Assembly (NCBI GenBank): GCA_030267565.1
Contig: BRXU01000005.1
Coordinates: 1,156,001-1,220,000, forward strand
Length of the DNA stretch: 64,000 nucleotides
Direction of reading: 5' to 3'
Source: Pleodorina starrii
Taxonomy: Eukaryota > Chlorophyta > Chlorophyceae > Chlamydomonadales > Volvocaceae
The notes under the pieces were generated by a model, which made no database searches, was not told the origin of the DNA, and saw only the letters and a list, made by a program, of their open reading frames with translations. Made by a program: the position numbers and the translations under genes. Of the stretch, positions 1 through 11,466 are shown in pieces. The first letter of the stretch is position 1, and every line of letters starts with the position of its first letter.

Positions 1-1310
1 CGTGTCATGAAGTCAGCCACCAGCGCCGCGTCCCCGTCCGGCCGGGGGACCTGCAGCCTGGAGGCAGGGGAGGCAGGGGGGGAGGCAGGGGGGGGCAGGG
101 GGGGCAGGGAGGGGAGGCAGTGGGGAAGGCAGTGGGGGGGCAGTGGCGGGGTGCAGTCCAGGTGTCGGTCTGTCCCTCACCAGAAGAACATGTCACGCGA
201 CCGGTCCTCCGGGAACTTGAGCGCCACGGAGCGCTGGCCAGGAATCTGAGGGAGGGGGCAGCAGGGGAGGGGGCAGCAGGGAGGTCGGAGGTGATGGCCC
301 AAGAGGGTGTGGCGAGCGGAAAGAGGCACAGGCAGGAGGATATCGGGGCGCATCGAGGCGGATCGAGGCGGGCCCTCCGGACCGGCTCGGCCTGACCCGA
401 CCCGAAGCGGGCGTGATGCATGCTTTTGTACGGCACCGAGGGGCAGGGAAGGCGCACGTACCAGCTCCAGGGTGGCCTCTCCGGGGAACACGATGACGTC
501 ATCCTCCGGCGCCTCCACCGGCCCTGCTGCCGTACGTTCGTACCACTGCACGTGCACCAGCGTGTCCTCCGTCTGGTGGGCCGGGAGGGAAACACCGGGG
601 GGCGGGAGGGCGCCGGGTCTGCGCGGGTGTGTGCGCGGGGGAAGTAATCCTGTTCCGCGGAAAATACCGATATGGGTCGGATGGCAAGCGGAAAGCGGAA
701 AGCGGATTCGGGCACGATGATAAATGTGAGCGAGGAAAGCGGGGGGTAGTGCGAACTGCAGCAGCCGTGAAGGAGGGAGGGCTGACAGGCGCAGGCCGGG
801 TTGCGGGAGGTCGTGTCAGGGGCGCGGCCCGATCGGCCTCCCAAAGGGCTTTGTCCGCGAGAAAAGATGGAATCATGCTTTTGATAGGTGCGTGCATGCG
901 AGAAGCGGCCCGTCACGCTAACAGCGGTGAGCTGGTGCACAAAGACACGCCAAACCGTAGATTGTGACGAAACGATGACGAACAAATTTTATTCGGCTAA
1001 GCAGAACGGCGGATTGTGAATTTGGGGTGACGGGCCTCCAATCGAAGCGCCAAGACTGACCCGCGGACCCGCGCCGAGACTCTCGGCCCGGCCCGGCATG
1101 TGCTTCCTTTGGATGCTGTCGCGAGCTGTTAGACATACATGTGTTAGGCACAGAATGTTTTGCTGGACTGGACCCTTGCCCTGGTGTCGTGGTACCGTGG
1201 AGCCGACCCACCTGCACAAGCTTAACTAGCCCCTTTCGGGCATCGGGAACCAGCTGCCCGTTCTGCAGCTTTAACTTCCCAGCCCTGAACTCGCATAACG
1301 TGGCCTCCAT
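1..1310 (-). CDS. RPN13: 26S proteasome ubiquitin receptor RPN13/ADRM1, Pru domain (partial, runs off left edge)
   Basis: Exons (minus strand, transcript order): 1310-1212, 572-462, 245-181, 57-<1. All junctions are GT-AG and phase-consistent. The conceptual protein starts METALCEF-like (MEATLCEFRAGKLKLQNG), then has PDARKGLVKLVQ, VQWYERTAAG, EDDVIVFPGEATLEL, VALKFPEDRSRDMFFW and LQVPRPDGDAALVADFM. This matches the pleckstrin-like receptor for ubiquitin (Pru) domain of RPN13 in order and spacing (FRAGK, KGLV, W-x-R, DDxIxFP, FFW). Known family role: RPN13 sits on the 26S regulatory particle by binding RPN2, captures ubiquitin chains and recruits the UCH37 deubiquitinase through its C-terminal DEUBAD domain. 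About 110 N-terminal residues are present; any DEUBAD domain lies outside the window. The ATG at 1310 is chosen because FRAGK normally lies close to the N-terminus. The gene is divergent from the receiver/SAM gene. Confidence 0.93.
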
Positions 1311-1745
1311 TGCTAAAGGTGCGGAGAAGGAAACTTAAATGCAGAGCGAGATCGAATGGCAAAGTTCCCTTTTCACAACTAGGTTAAGAAGATTCTGCGC
1401 ACCGAAATTGAGCAATGTCAAGCGCTGCCGAAATGAGGTATCGTTCGGGTTATCGGTTATGATAACCTTGGGGTTATGAAAGTGCAAGGGTGTGCTGCCG
1501 TATTTCGCGGTCCTTGACGAGCCTTCCGCCATTCTGCTTGCAAGCGCAACAAGTTCATCTCACATTCATGTATAATACCCACCTATTCTGCGGAGACGAT
1601 TTATTGTATATGTTACCGAATCCGCCCTGTTTGTGCGCCTTTAACATCGGACACAGTTTAGCTGCAAGTGTGCGCTGTGGGACCAAGCAGTCGTGATTTC
1701 ATTGTCTCGCGCACTTCACTGCATAGATAAACTCAGCGTTTAGAA
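1311..1745. promoter_or_regulatory. Shared divergent promoter region, RPN13 / receiver-SAM gene
   Basis: These 435 bp separate the start codons of two divergent genes (ATG at 1310 on minus, 1746 on plus). The stretch is clearly more AT-rich than the flanking exons and holds no convincing ORF. It must contain both 5' UTRs and core promoters. An AT-rich patch (atagataaa) lies about 20 bp before the plus-strand ATG. No specific factor site is claimed. Confidence 0.45.
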
Positions 1746-2468
1746 ATGAAGCCCTGCCACTTTGACAAGCATGGCCGTCTTCGCATATTGGCAATCGATG
1801 ACGACTCTGTCAACCTGATGGTGATTGAGTCCGTGTTGAAGCCCACCGGCTGGAGCGTCGTGCCGGCAATAGACGGCTCGGAAGCCTACGCCGCTGTTGA
1901 TGATGAAGACACGTGGCCCGACTTGGTGCTGCTGGACTACAACCTCGAAGTAGGTGACAGCGGGGAAACGGTCCTCGCCAAGCTCCGCAGCCGATTCGTG
2001 TCGGCCAACGTGCCGATCGTTATGTGCACGGCCATGTCGGCCAACGCGGTGGAGCTGGAGCGCTGCTTGGAAAACGGCGCGGTCGACATCCTTTTCAAAC
2101 CTTACGAGCGCGATCGTGTCGTGGAGATGGTCAACAAGCACTGCCCGGGGAAGTGCGCGCCCGCCCCTCGCCCCGCGGCGGCGCCGGCGCCAGCACCTGC
2201 CCCGCCGCCGGCGCCGGCCCCAGCGCCAGCGCCCGTGGTGGCCGCACCCACGCCCCCTCCTCCTCCTCCTCCTCCTCCAGCTGCCAGCGAGCCCGGTGTG
2301 GAGTCCTTCTGCGCCGGTATTGGCCTGGAGTACGTCGGCAAGAAGCTCAAAGAACAGGGCATCGGACTGAAGGACCTACCGGGGCTGGATGACGCCGCGC
2401 TTCGAAAACTCGGAGTCGTGGTCAAATCGCAGCGTGACAAGATTATTGAGGCCGCCAAGTCCCTCTGA
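1746..2468 (+). CDS. Response-regulator receiver domain fused to a SAM-like domain
   Basis: Uninterrupted 240-residue ORF. Residues 11-130 form a complete CheY-like receiver: RLRILAIDDD gives the acidic pocket (D18/D19), VLLDYN the phospho-acceptor D64, IVMCTA the switch Thr T95, and FKP the conserved Lys K118. A Pro/Ala-rich linker (about 136-190, many PAP and PPP) follows. The last 50 residues (ESFCAGIGLEYVGKKLKEQG to the end) resemble a sterile alpha motif: IGLEYVxKKLKEQGI, LPGLDDAALRKLGV, QRDKIIEA. Receivers accept phosphate from a histidine kinase; SAM domains self-associate or bind partners. No DNA-binding or enzymatic output domain follows, so phosphorylation-controlled assembly is inferred. 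The ATG at 1746 is directly upstream of the receiver. Lack of introns is unusual here and could mean retroposition or simply a short gene. Confidence 0.9.
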   Translation: MKPCHFDKHGRLRILAIDDDSVNLMVIESVLKPTGWSVVPAIDGSEAYAAVDDEDTWPDLVLLDYNLEVGDSGETVLAKLRSRFVSANVPIVMCTAMSANAVELERCLENGAVDILFKPYERDRVVEMVNKHCPGKCAPAPRPAAAPAPAPAPPPAPAPAPAPVVAAPTPPPPPPPPPAASEPGVESFCAGIGLEYVGKKLKEQGIGLKDLPGLDDAALRKLGVVVKSQRDKIIEAAKSL

Positions 2469-4616
2469 GTGGAGCGGCAGGCCGGCCTGACGGTGGTCGG
2501 GGCGGGGTGCAAGGGGCGAATTGGCTTAGGATGCGAGAGTTACAATGAGGGACCACTAGCGTCCTGCGCTGGCGCATTCTGAGTCAACTCAGAACCTCAC
2601 CTGGCTTGGGGCTCTGTCTCTCTCCATGGCCGCACGCTGTGTCATGAAGCATGCACAACATTTATCGACGGGTTCCCGGGTGCTATTGAGCATGCATATG
2701 CGGGTATTGGCGTGGTGGGCTGCCGGCGGCGTCCTTCAGCCGGCGATCCGAGCCCTCTGCAGCCCTGACTTCGAACCATGGCTCGTTTAAATTAAAAGGT
2801 GGACGCGAAAGGGATGCGGGGCTGATGACAGGGGGATGGCTATACCGCAAGCCGCTTGAACACTTGCGAAACTTGTTGGCTGGCTGGTTGGTTGGCTGGC
2901 TCGCGCATAGCGAGGAGTGAGTAGCGGTGCGAGGAGTGGCAGCGCGGCCACATCGAATTGCCTTCCAGATCGTCCGCGCAGCGCGAGCGTACCAGTGGGG
3001 CGTGAGGCGCCCGGCGGGCCGCACGCGAGCGGGGCGCGTCACGTTCACTTGCTTGCGGGTCGTCGTGTTTAGATAAATGTCAAATCGGCATTCATTGCTG
3101 TCCCAGCTTCTATTTCTTCGTAGTGTGGTGCATGATAACGGAAGGGCGCGAGACCGGCGCGGCGGCTTTGCGGGGCTGTGCGGGGTGCGGCTCCTTTCCT
3201 CCCGGCGGATATGAATGCCTTTATAACGATTTTTAACGCCTTGGCGAATGAGCGTCAGGCGAATGCAGCAAAAGGACAAGAGAGGAGGTGTGCAGGTGTG
3301 CGTTGAACCAGCTTGGCGGTGGGGCCCAAAGCCGTCTGACAGGGCTCTGCTCGTAACGGCCCGGCGCGTTGCGGGACGGGACTTTGGACGCATGAGTGGA
3401 TGTCAAAGCGAAATGGCACTGGCGTTGCCGGCTGGCGCGTGCGAACGTGAATCATTGCGTCCGAGCAGTGATTCACGACGAACTTTATGTGCGGGCGGCC
3501 CCATGCGAACGCCGCCCGCAAATACGTGCGGGTTCGCGATGCTGGGGGTGCTTGCGGCTCCCTTCCGTGGCCCTTGGTGGGGTGGTGATGGGTGGCTTGG
3601 GAAAAAGGGAAACTGGTGTACCGGTACTTACTACTTAGGGTTTTGGAATTTTGGTGGTGGGCAGTGCGAACACGACGGTGGTCAGAGTGGTTGTGTGCGT
3701 GTGTGTGTGTGTTGGTGATGCATTATTGGGCTTCAGACGGGCCCGCGGAAGGGAGGGTAAAGCCAGCGGGCCAGGGTAGTGGTGGCTGCGATGCCGTTGG
3801 GGTGAGACGGTCGGTCCGTGGGTGCCACGTCGGTGCCGCTCGGTCGGCAGTTGAGGGGTCCCGGGTCAGTAGGGAAGCGAGGTTGTTACGTACACGCCGC
3901 GGCAGCTGCAGTGAGACATTTATCTGGGTCTCTTGTCACGTTGTCAGTGCTGGGCGGGCGGGCGGCGGTTTGTGGGCGGCGGGGTGCGGCGCGGGTGCAT
4001 TTGGCAGTTGGCGTGGCATCTTCTGGGGGTGAGGGTGAGGGAAGCGGGCGCATCGGGCAGTTGGCGTGGGGCAATGTTCGTACGTTGTTCGTACGGCGTC
4101 CGTCAGGAGCAGCCTGTTTTGGATTGTAAGTTGAGGTTTTTGCCCCGCAACCCGCTCTCTCTTCTGCCCCACGTTACCCTATCTCGCCCCGATGGGCATG
4201 GCGGAGACCACCGTTTACACATACGGTACGACAAATTCTCCAACCGCTAACAAACATTTGAGCGCGACTGCATAATATAATACAGATGGATCGGCAGCTC
4301 CTTGGGGGATGACCACCGTTAGTTACAGGCACCTCCGGGCTACCATCCGGCCAACGCACGAGTGCTGTGCCTAACAGCATTACGGTATCACCAACTACCG
4401 GTAGCATATTCTGTGTGGAGTGTTCTTCCTAGAGCACTAGGTCCACGTCCGCAAACTTATTCCTGCTCCACGTTTCGAGCAAGCAAAGTTGTTTTGGAAG
4501 TGTTCTTCTTTACCCCACAAGCCCCACAACCCAGCCTGTGGACGAAATGTCCCGGTCCAAACCCTTCCAACGACACAAGAGCAAAAGCGAAGAATGCTGT
4601 GAAGCGTCGCTTCGTT
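2469..4616. other. Intergenic / convergent 3' regions
   Basis: About 2.1 kb between the receiver/SAM stop (plus) and the TTLL stop (minus). ORFs here have no recognisable domains and erratic composition, so no gene is called. TGTAA motifs that could serve as algal poly(A) signals occur on plus at 4125-4129 (for the receiver/SAM gene, implying a long 3' UTR) and on minus at 4323-4327 or 4215-4219 (for TTLL). Confidence 0.5.
4323..4327 (-). terminator. Candidate TGTAA poly(A) signal of the TTLL gene
   Basis: TTACA on plus reads TGTAA on minus, about 290 bp beyond the TTLL stop codon. TGTAA is the standard polyadenylation signal of volvocine algae. A second copy at 4215-4219 is an equally placed alternative. 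Confidence 0.4.
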
Positions 4617-7600
4617 TCAGTCCTGCGCGGCCTTCACGCGGCCGCTGCAAAGCTCGTCCAGCGTGTCCTGCAGTACTTGTACGGCACACTCGGCGGCGTC
4701 GTTCGCCGAACCGCCTGCCGCCGCCGCCGCCAGGCGTGTTGTACAGTGGCCGGACCGCTGTCGTACCGCCTCGTAGGCGCTGAGCGCCGCGTCGATCCGG
4801 CTGTACGGCAGTTTCGTACTAGCCAGGATATACGGCGTCGTGGTCATGTACCGCATTGACCGTACGAGATCCATGTTGACCGCCGTTATGCTCTCCCGTA
4901 CAAAGCCCAGGCCGGTCTGCAGGCGCTGCAAGCCGCTCTGCGGATCTGGATCCAGCAGCGCGGATCCAGACAGCCCGCCGCCATCGGATCCAAATCCAAA
5001 TCCAGATCCGGATCCAGCCCCGTCGCCTGCGCCACCGCCGCCGCCAGTCCGCGACTTGTCTACGGCCGCGGCGGCCACCTTCCGTGCAGCTTCCAGCGCC
5101 GCGCCGTTCAGATCGTGGGCGGACGCCATGGGGAAGATCGGATCGAAATCCAGATCCTGCTGCAGTTCGTACTCCGTATCCGCAATCGCCGCCAGCACGT
5201 CCCAGTCATAGCAGCGCCGCTTGCACGGCGGCGCCGCCGTCCCGCCGCCGCCGCCCGCGCCACTGGCCGCCGCTGCCCCTTGCGCACCCCCCAGCACGCC
5301 GCCGCCATTGCCGCCTGCGGCGCCATGCAGCCGCCGCCGCCGATCCGCCGCCGCCGCCGCAGCCACGCGGCCGTCTAGGTCCCCCGCCGCCGCCATCGCC
5401 GCGGCGGCGGCGGACGCCGCCGCCACCGCCGCCGCCGCAGCAACCCCCTCCCCAGACCCGCCGCGGTGGTCCCCGCGCCCGCGCCCGAGCGCCTCGCCCT
5501 GGGGCAGACTCCTCAACGCAGCGCCTCGCGAAAGGTCCCACTGACCCACGGGTCGCCGCGCCGCCACCTGCTCCACTGCACCGCCTCCTCCTCCTCCTAC
5601 GCCTCCTCCGCTGCCCCCGCCACGCAAAAACTCCGCCTCCGCCTCCGCCTCCGCCAGGCGCCTGCCGCCTGCCGCCGCCGTGGCTTCCAGCACGGGCCAT
5701 CCCGGCGCCGGACCCCAGGCAGCAGGCACTGGGCACAGCAGCGGCCCCAGGCGCGGCAGCGCCGCCTCCGCCGCCGCCACGTCATTCAGCAGGTGCAGCC
5801 GCAAGAAGGCCTGCAGCTCCGCCGTCTCGTTGTTGGGCGGCCGCAGCAGCGCCGCCATGGCGCGCAGCACGCCGCCGACGCTCGGCGGCGGCGGCGCGCC
5901 GCCGCCGCGGCCTCCGGCCGCGGCGGCGGCGGAGCCGTCGCCGCGGACCGGCGGCGGGCCAATGGGCATCCCGATCAGACGCAGCGCGTGGTGCAGGAAG
6001 CGCTCCTTCTCCAAGTCGAATGAGGCGACGGCGGCGGCGGCGGCGGCGCCGCCGCCGCCGCCAGCACCGCCGCCTCCGGCGGCGGCGGCGGCGGCCTCCG
6101 GTTGGTGCGCCGGGTCGCCCGGCGCGGTTCTCAATCGCGCCAGGGAGGGCAGGGCATTGAGCTCCACGAGTGTGGGGTGGAAGGTGGAGTTGAGCAAAAA
6201 GTCGACGCCGAGGACCTCGAACCCTGCGCGGGAGCGGGAAACCGGCGGAAACCGGCGGAAGTGGTCACGTCGGGGTGTGGGCGTGCGCTGGATTGCTCGG
6301 GGCTGGATCGCTCGACTAGATGGATGGGTGGCGAAGTTCAAGTTCAAGTTCAACTTCGGCCTCTCGCATAATAAATCAGCTATCGTAGTAATCAGCTATC
6401 GGCCTAGCTGACTGTTTGACACACATACACAATAGGCGAAATCAGCGGATGGGCGAGCAGGGGAGATGGCAGGGGTCCATTCCACTCCACTCCACTCCAC
6501 TCCACTCCAACTCCACCGTCCACTCCACCCACCAACCCCATTCCAAGTTTCCAACCCACCACAGCCCTCCAGCGCCGCCAGGCCCCTCGCCGCGGACCGC
6601 ATCCGCCGCGAAGCCGACCCGAGCACCATCCCCACCGAGGCGCGCGCGTGCGCCCAGGCGCGATCAAAGACCCGTGGGTCATTCGGCCACGCCGTCTCCG
6701 CATGGCGCCGCAGCTGCCCCACGGTCCAGGGATGCATCTTCTCCCCGGCGATGGTCCAATAATTAACAGCGTGCATCTCATACTGCTGCGCCTGCTGCGC
6801 CTGCTGCTGCTGCTGGCCCCCCGTCACAGCCTGCTGCTGCTGTTGCTGTCGTAGCCGCCGGCGTTGGTCCCTCCGCCGCGCAAGCGACTCGCCTGGGGCT
6901 GCCTCCTTCCCCACCAACACCTCAGTCGGCTCCGGAACCGTCCCGGCAGACTGCGACAGGAGCAGCAGCTCGCGCCGCCGGCCCCCCTGGGAAGCCGCTG
7001 CAGCGGCGGCGGAACCGCCGCCGCGGCGGCGCCGGGCGGCGCCGCCGCCCTCGGCAGCCCCGTCGGCGGCTCCCTTGAGCCTGTCCCCGAAGACCAGCAC
7101 TCCGCCGCGGAAGAGGTACGCTCGCAGGGGTCGTACAGAGGTCACCACCACCCACAGGCGCAGGTAGCTCGGCCGATTGTCGTACAGGAACTGCTGTCGT
7201 ACGTAGCTCTGTACGAGCACAAAGCCCTTTTGGGTGGCCGTGTCACCTTGGGCTTGGTCGCCGCCGCCGCGCAGGGCTTGGCGCTGGGCCTGAGGGGTCG
7301 GGCCAGATCGGGTCAGGTCGGGATGGGTCGGGCCGGGTGGGGTCTGGGCGCTAGACCCCCCGGGGTACGACGCTGGAACAACAACACTGGGGTAAGGACT
7401 GTGGACCGACGCGTCGGTTAAAGCCTCGGTCCCACGGCCAGTGCCCCCCACGCCCAACCCCACACCGCGCCCCTTCCCCCATCCCCATCCCCACCCCCAC
7501 ACACCACACCAGGACACCACCCAACACCCGACACGCCCCTCCTCCTCCGTGCCCCGCACACCCCACCCCACCCCACCCCGCACCTGCTGCTGCCTCATGA

Positions 7601-9154
7601 CCCTCACGCCCCTCCCCCGGTGGTCGTTGGCCTTGAGTACCCAGGGCAGGCCCGGAGGGGAGCCGCTGCGCTGCGTCCATGACCGCCAAACCCAGTACTG
7701 CGAGGGGAGCATGTAGCTGCGGGGAATGTACTCGAATGCAGCCTCGCCGTACGCCTCCTGTGCCGTACCACAACGGCCGCAACCACGAGCAGCAGGCGGT
7801 GTGGGAAGGTGGGGGGCGGGAAGGGGGCGGGGCGGAAGGCAGGAGCGGCGGTCGGAAAGAGGCCGAGGCGGATGGTTGGTTGCCGACTGGCCGACAGGCG
7901 TAGTGGAAGCGCGTGGTAGAAAAAAGGCCAATCGGAATGAAGGGGGGAAATGGGTAAAAAAGGGGGGCGGGGCCGGGGCAGAGGAGGCGCCTGCAGCGTC
8001 CGGAAGGGCAGGTTTCGGAGGCCTGGCCTTCTCACAAACCGCCAACCCACCGCCACCACACACTCACAATCGCTCACGCACTCACTCACGCACTCACTCA
8101 CATACACTCAAACACACTCGAACACACTCAGACACACTCACACACACTCAGACACACCCACTCATACTCATACACACACTCACGCACTCACACACACTCA
8201 CACACACTCACACACACTCACACACACTCGAACATACTCACTCACTCACCCACGCATTCACACCCACACGCACTCACTCACACGCACCCTCACCCACACT
8301 CAGACACACACCCACGCACACGCACTCCCTCTCACCTGCATAGTCCTCACCAGCGGCTGCTTATACGCCACCGCCTCCACTCCGGGCACGCAGTTGACCC
8401 GCTTGGGCGGCGCTATGGCCCCCAGCACCGAGTGGCAGGCTCGGCGGACGGTCCAGTACAGGTCCCAGGACTGGGGCACGTAGGCGCCCTTGGTGGAGAG
8501 GAAGGAGGCGTGGGTCTCACCCGACACGACCTGGGGAGGGGCGGGAGGGGCAGCGGGGGGCGTTAGGGTGCCCGGCCGCCCTTTGGGGGTTAAGAAGGAG
8601 AGAAAGAAAAGGGGGAGGGCCAACGCCGCGGCGCGGGGAGGCCTGTGACGGATGTGATGGGTTGAGTGTGGTGGAGTGGGCGGGAGCTGATCGGGCGGGA
8701 GCTGAGTGGAGGAAATGGCGGCGAGCCGAGTGGGTGCGAGGTGATTCGAGTCCGAGGCGTTTTTCGAGCAGAGCACGCAGAGCACCGAGGGAGCTGCGCC
8801 GGAAGGGGTTCAACACAAGGGAGAGAGGCGTCGGATAAGTCCCTCGCGACGCGAGGGTGAAGGCTGAGGGGCCTCGCACCATTGGAGCCCGCGGCAGCCG
8901 CACACGGATGCGGACAGCCGGTTTGAACCCAGCGCAGGCCCGCGAAATGTAAGTCTCACCATACGTCCTGATGAATTTGTAACTATGTCCTTGAAGATTT
9001 CAACCTCTCCCGGGGAGAAGAACACGGAGTCCAGCCAGAGACGAACGGACGCATTCGCTGACGGAAAATCTGCATCTACGATAACGACTAAAGGTTGAGT
9101 CAAAAAGACCAATAGTAGACTTGTCGGACGCAAATTCCTGTCGCGCCGCGCCAT
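4617..9154 (-). CDS. Tubulin-tyrosine-ligase-like (TTLL) protein with hydrophobic N-terminus and long low-complexity tail
   Basis: Five exons (minus): 9154-8960, 8530-8336, 7757-7584, 7289-6560, 6223-4617; all GT-AG, phases agree; 966 residues. The TTL/ATP-grasp core runs from about 130 to 465: EYIPRSYMLPSQY, LPWVLKANDHRGRGVRV (candidate ATP-contacting K172), FVLVQSYV, LRLWVVVTSVRPLRAYLFRGG and FEVLGVDFLL...LVELNALPSL (metal-binding type E452 and N454). These are the hallmarks of enzymes that ligate Tyr, Glu or Gly to tubulin tails. A Ser/Arg/Gln-rich insertion of about 100 residues interrupts the core in exon 4. Exon 5 adds about 500 residues rich in Ala, Gly and Pro, with islands of normal sequence (VLAAIADTEYELQQDLDF; IDAALSAYEAVRQRSG). 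Residues 11-26 of the chosen start (TSLLLVFLTQPLVVIV) resemble a signal peptide or anchor, odd for a tubulin ligase; an upstream start or missing exon is possible. The acceptor amino acid cannot be told. Confidence 0.88.
8066..8325. repeat. CACACTCA microsatellite in TTLL intron 2
   Basis: Irregular array built from cactca, cacactca and gaacacactca units, filling roughly half of the intron between TTLL exons 2 and 3 (8335 to 7758). It gives spurious Thr/His/Ser-rich ORFs on plus. On the transcribed strand it reads TGAGTGTG. Confidence 0.85.
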
Positions 9155-11466
9155 CCGTTTGCACTGAGTCAGTTTGCAAGCGGACAGCTCGCGGCCGCCA
9201 AACTTTGAGGTACTCGAGTTCCTTACATACTCTAAGAACAACTGTACCTGCGAAACGCTAAGTGTGATATATAGGCATGAACTATTGCACATGAGATTGT
9301 GGCTGGTAGCTTGGTACTCCGCCCATGATCCACTTGCACGCGTACGACTGAACGTACGACTTCCGGAACCCGCTCCGACATGACACAGAACCAATACGGT
9401 GCACGCTCAAGGGGTCTTCTCGTCTTCACATGGATGCACATTTTCCGGATGCATTTTAGCGAAGGGTCGACCAAGAGGGTCAACCAAGAGGGTCTTGCAT
9501 GCCGTGTCGCACGGTGCGTCACGGTGCCATGCCGTGCCGTATGGCTCTTGCCGCGATACCAGGCGCCACGGGCTTCCGGCGTTGCAGAATACTCTGTACG
9601 TTCGAAGGCTACTTTGGCCACCGATATCTGGACGCGCACTCTTCCCTGACCCGTGCAGCGTCCGCGTTGCGCCCTTTGTTTCGTGTGCGCCGAGAGCCCG
9701 ATGCCGGGTTTCCCCTGCCCGGGCGGCGCTTCGCCCTGCTCACTACCGCCCCTTATGGCTGCAGGCATTTCTCACGTGTGCGTGTATGTGTGTGTGCGGG
9801 AGAAAACTGAACAGCTCCGCTTAACTTCTCCAGGTGGTCCACGGTCCTGTCGTCCCCCATCAATTAGGTCAGCCATAGCGACTTCGTGAGGTCAGACCCC
9901 GCGCTTAGATAAACGCGATCCTGTCATCTGAACGTTCGATGACGCCCTTTGGACCTGGACGGCCCCAGCGATTTACGGGACACGGCATTTGGATGTGGAC
10001 AATAATACAAGTTGCGCAAAAAGGAGTTTTGGAATTCTGACATTCCTTCAGTCCAGTTGTTTGGCCTGGCGGACTTCGGCCTGCAAATGGCTCCGCCGGC
10101 AGTCGCCGCCGACACCCATTGCGGCGCACGTGAGAGAGAGGAGGCCAAGAGCCAAAGTGCATACCAGCTGTTTTCTTACAATATCCAAGGATTGTGCGAC
10201 GAACAAGTCCGACCTTGCCGCGCACTGCCGCGCGTGGCGGCAGTTGATTGCAGCGATGGCCGCGACTCCGGTAATTGCCGTTTCAGTAGAAACGGCTGTG
10301 GACGGAAAAGCTCATCCGTGCGACAGCCGAAAAAAGAGCCGAGTCGACACGGCTCGCGCACTCGCTGGGGCTCGCTCAATTATTGCCCAAAACAGAATGG
10401 CTCAGGTCGGGATCAGAATTCTTTCGAGAACGTATTACGGCACGCCGCGTGTTTTCTGGCAACTGGGAGAAGCACTGCGCAGCGAGCTGCTCCAAGGCGA
10501 CCGTGGCATCAAGCTATAAAATGAGCAGGATGCTAAATATTACGCGTTACTACGCGTAAAATAGCATATCCCGAATTATTCACATTTTGTGCAACGGGGT
10601 CCTCTCACACAAATCACATCCAGGAGCAACCGATGATCGGTCGTAAGTTAGCCCCTTTTGACACAGAGTCATGCAATCATTAGCTCCAGCACTTAGTAGC
10701 TTTCTAGATCATCTTATAGCTACTCTTGTTACACTCTAATCTAAGACGCAGGACGGCAACTATGATGCCTTTTGGGACGGCTAATGACTGTGAGAAGGGC
10801 AAGGCTTGCGTGTTTTGTGCATAATAGAGGTGAGCAACGAAAACAACCGCGTGGGCTGTTCCGCCAGCCTTTGTCGGGAGTCCGAGTCTGTTCTGGGCCA
10901 ACGTGAATGTGCCAAGCCCGAAGACGCCTCCTTATCCCGCAGCGGCGGCTCTTGCATAAGTTGGGGTGCATATGTATATATGACGTGTCAGAAGGTGTTT
11001 GCTGCCTTGCGTCCTGGAGTCGACAGTCCCTCCCCTGCGTTCCTCGACGTTACTTGCCCTTCCCCGTGCACTCAATGTTTTTACTCAGGTTTTTGCACGG
11101 TGCACCTCACACTGCTGATTTTCCAATAGCAGCAGCGCGGAGGCGCGGAATAACCCGGTTGAGACCTCCGCTCTGGTTGAGAGTCCTTATCGGTTTCGGC
11201 GTCGGGCTCGGTCTTCGTCCTGATACTTGCTGGTCTCTGGAGTGCATGAGGACCTGACCGCCTGTGCACAGGTATGCGTGGGAGCGTGGCGCCGGGTGTA
11301 TTCCTGCCCGAAATCATGGTGATGTTCCCGGGACGGCTGTTATCCCAATATCAGAGACCAGTCGCGTGACAGCCTGATATGGCTAGTTATTATGTTTCGC
11401 GTTGCCCAAGTCTGTTCTGCCTGGTGGTGGGTTCGCAGGGACAACTGAAGCTCCAGGTCAGCAGAT
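9155..11466. other. Intergenic region between divergent TTLL and Gln-rich genes
   Basis: 2.3 kb upstream of both genes, including promoters and possible unresolved 5' exons. ORFs up to about 180 codons occur but share no family motif, have lower GC at third positions than the real exons here, and overlap on both strands. The segment near 10510-10740 is AT-rich. No RNA gene or mobile element recognised. Confidence 0.5.

Noticed and set aside
1..985. 326-codon minus-strand ORF at the left edge
   Set aside because: It runs through RPN13 introns in the wrong frame; the Pru domain residues lie in the spliced frame.
2683..3393. 236-codon minus-strand ORF
   Set aside because: Arg/Cys/Thr-rich composition, no motif, and it lies in the convergent 3' region of two real genes.
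5084..6160. 358-codon plus-strand ORF rich in Arg/Pro
   Set aside because: Antisense shadow of the Ala/Gly-rich TTLL exon 5.
8041..8340. His/Thr-rich plus-strand ORFs and possible tandem-repeat protein
   Set aside because: Translation of the CACACTCA microsatellite in a TTLL intron.
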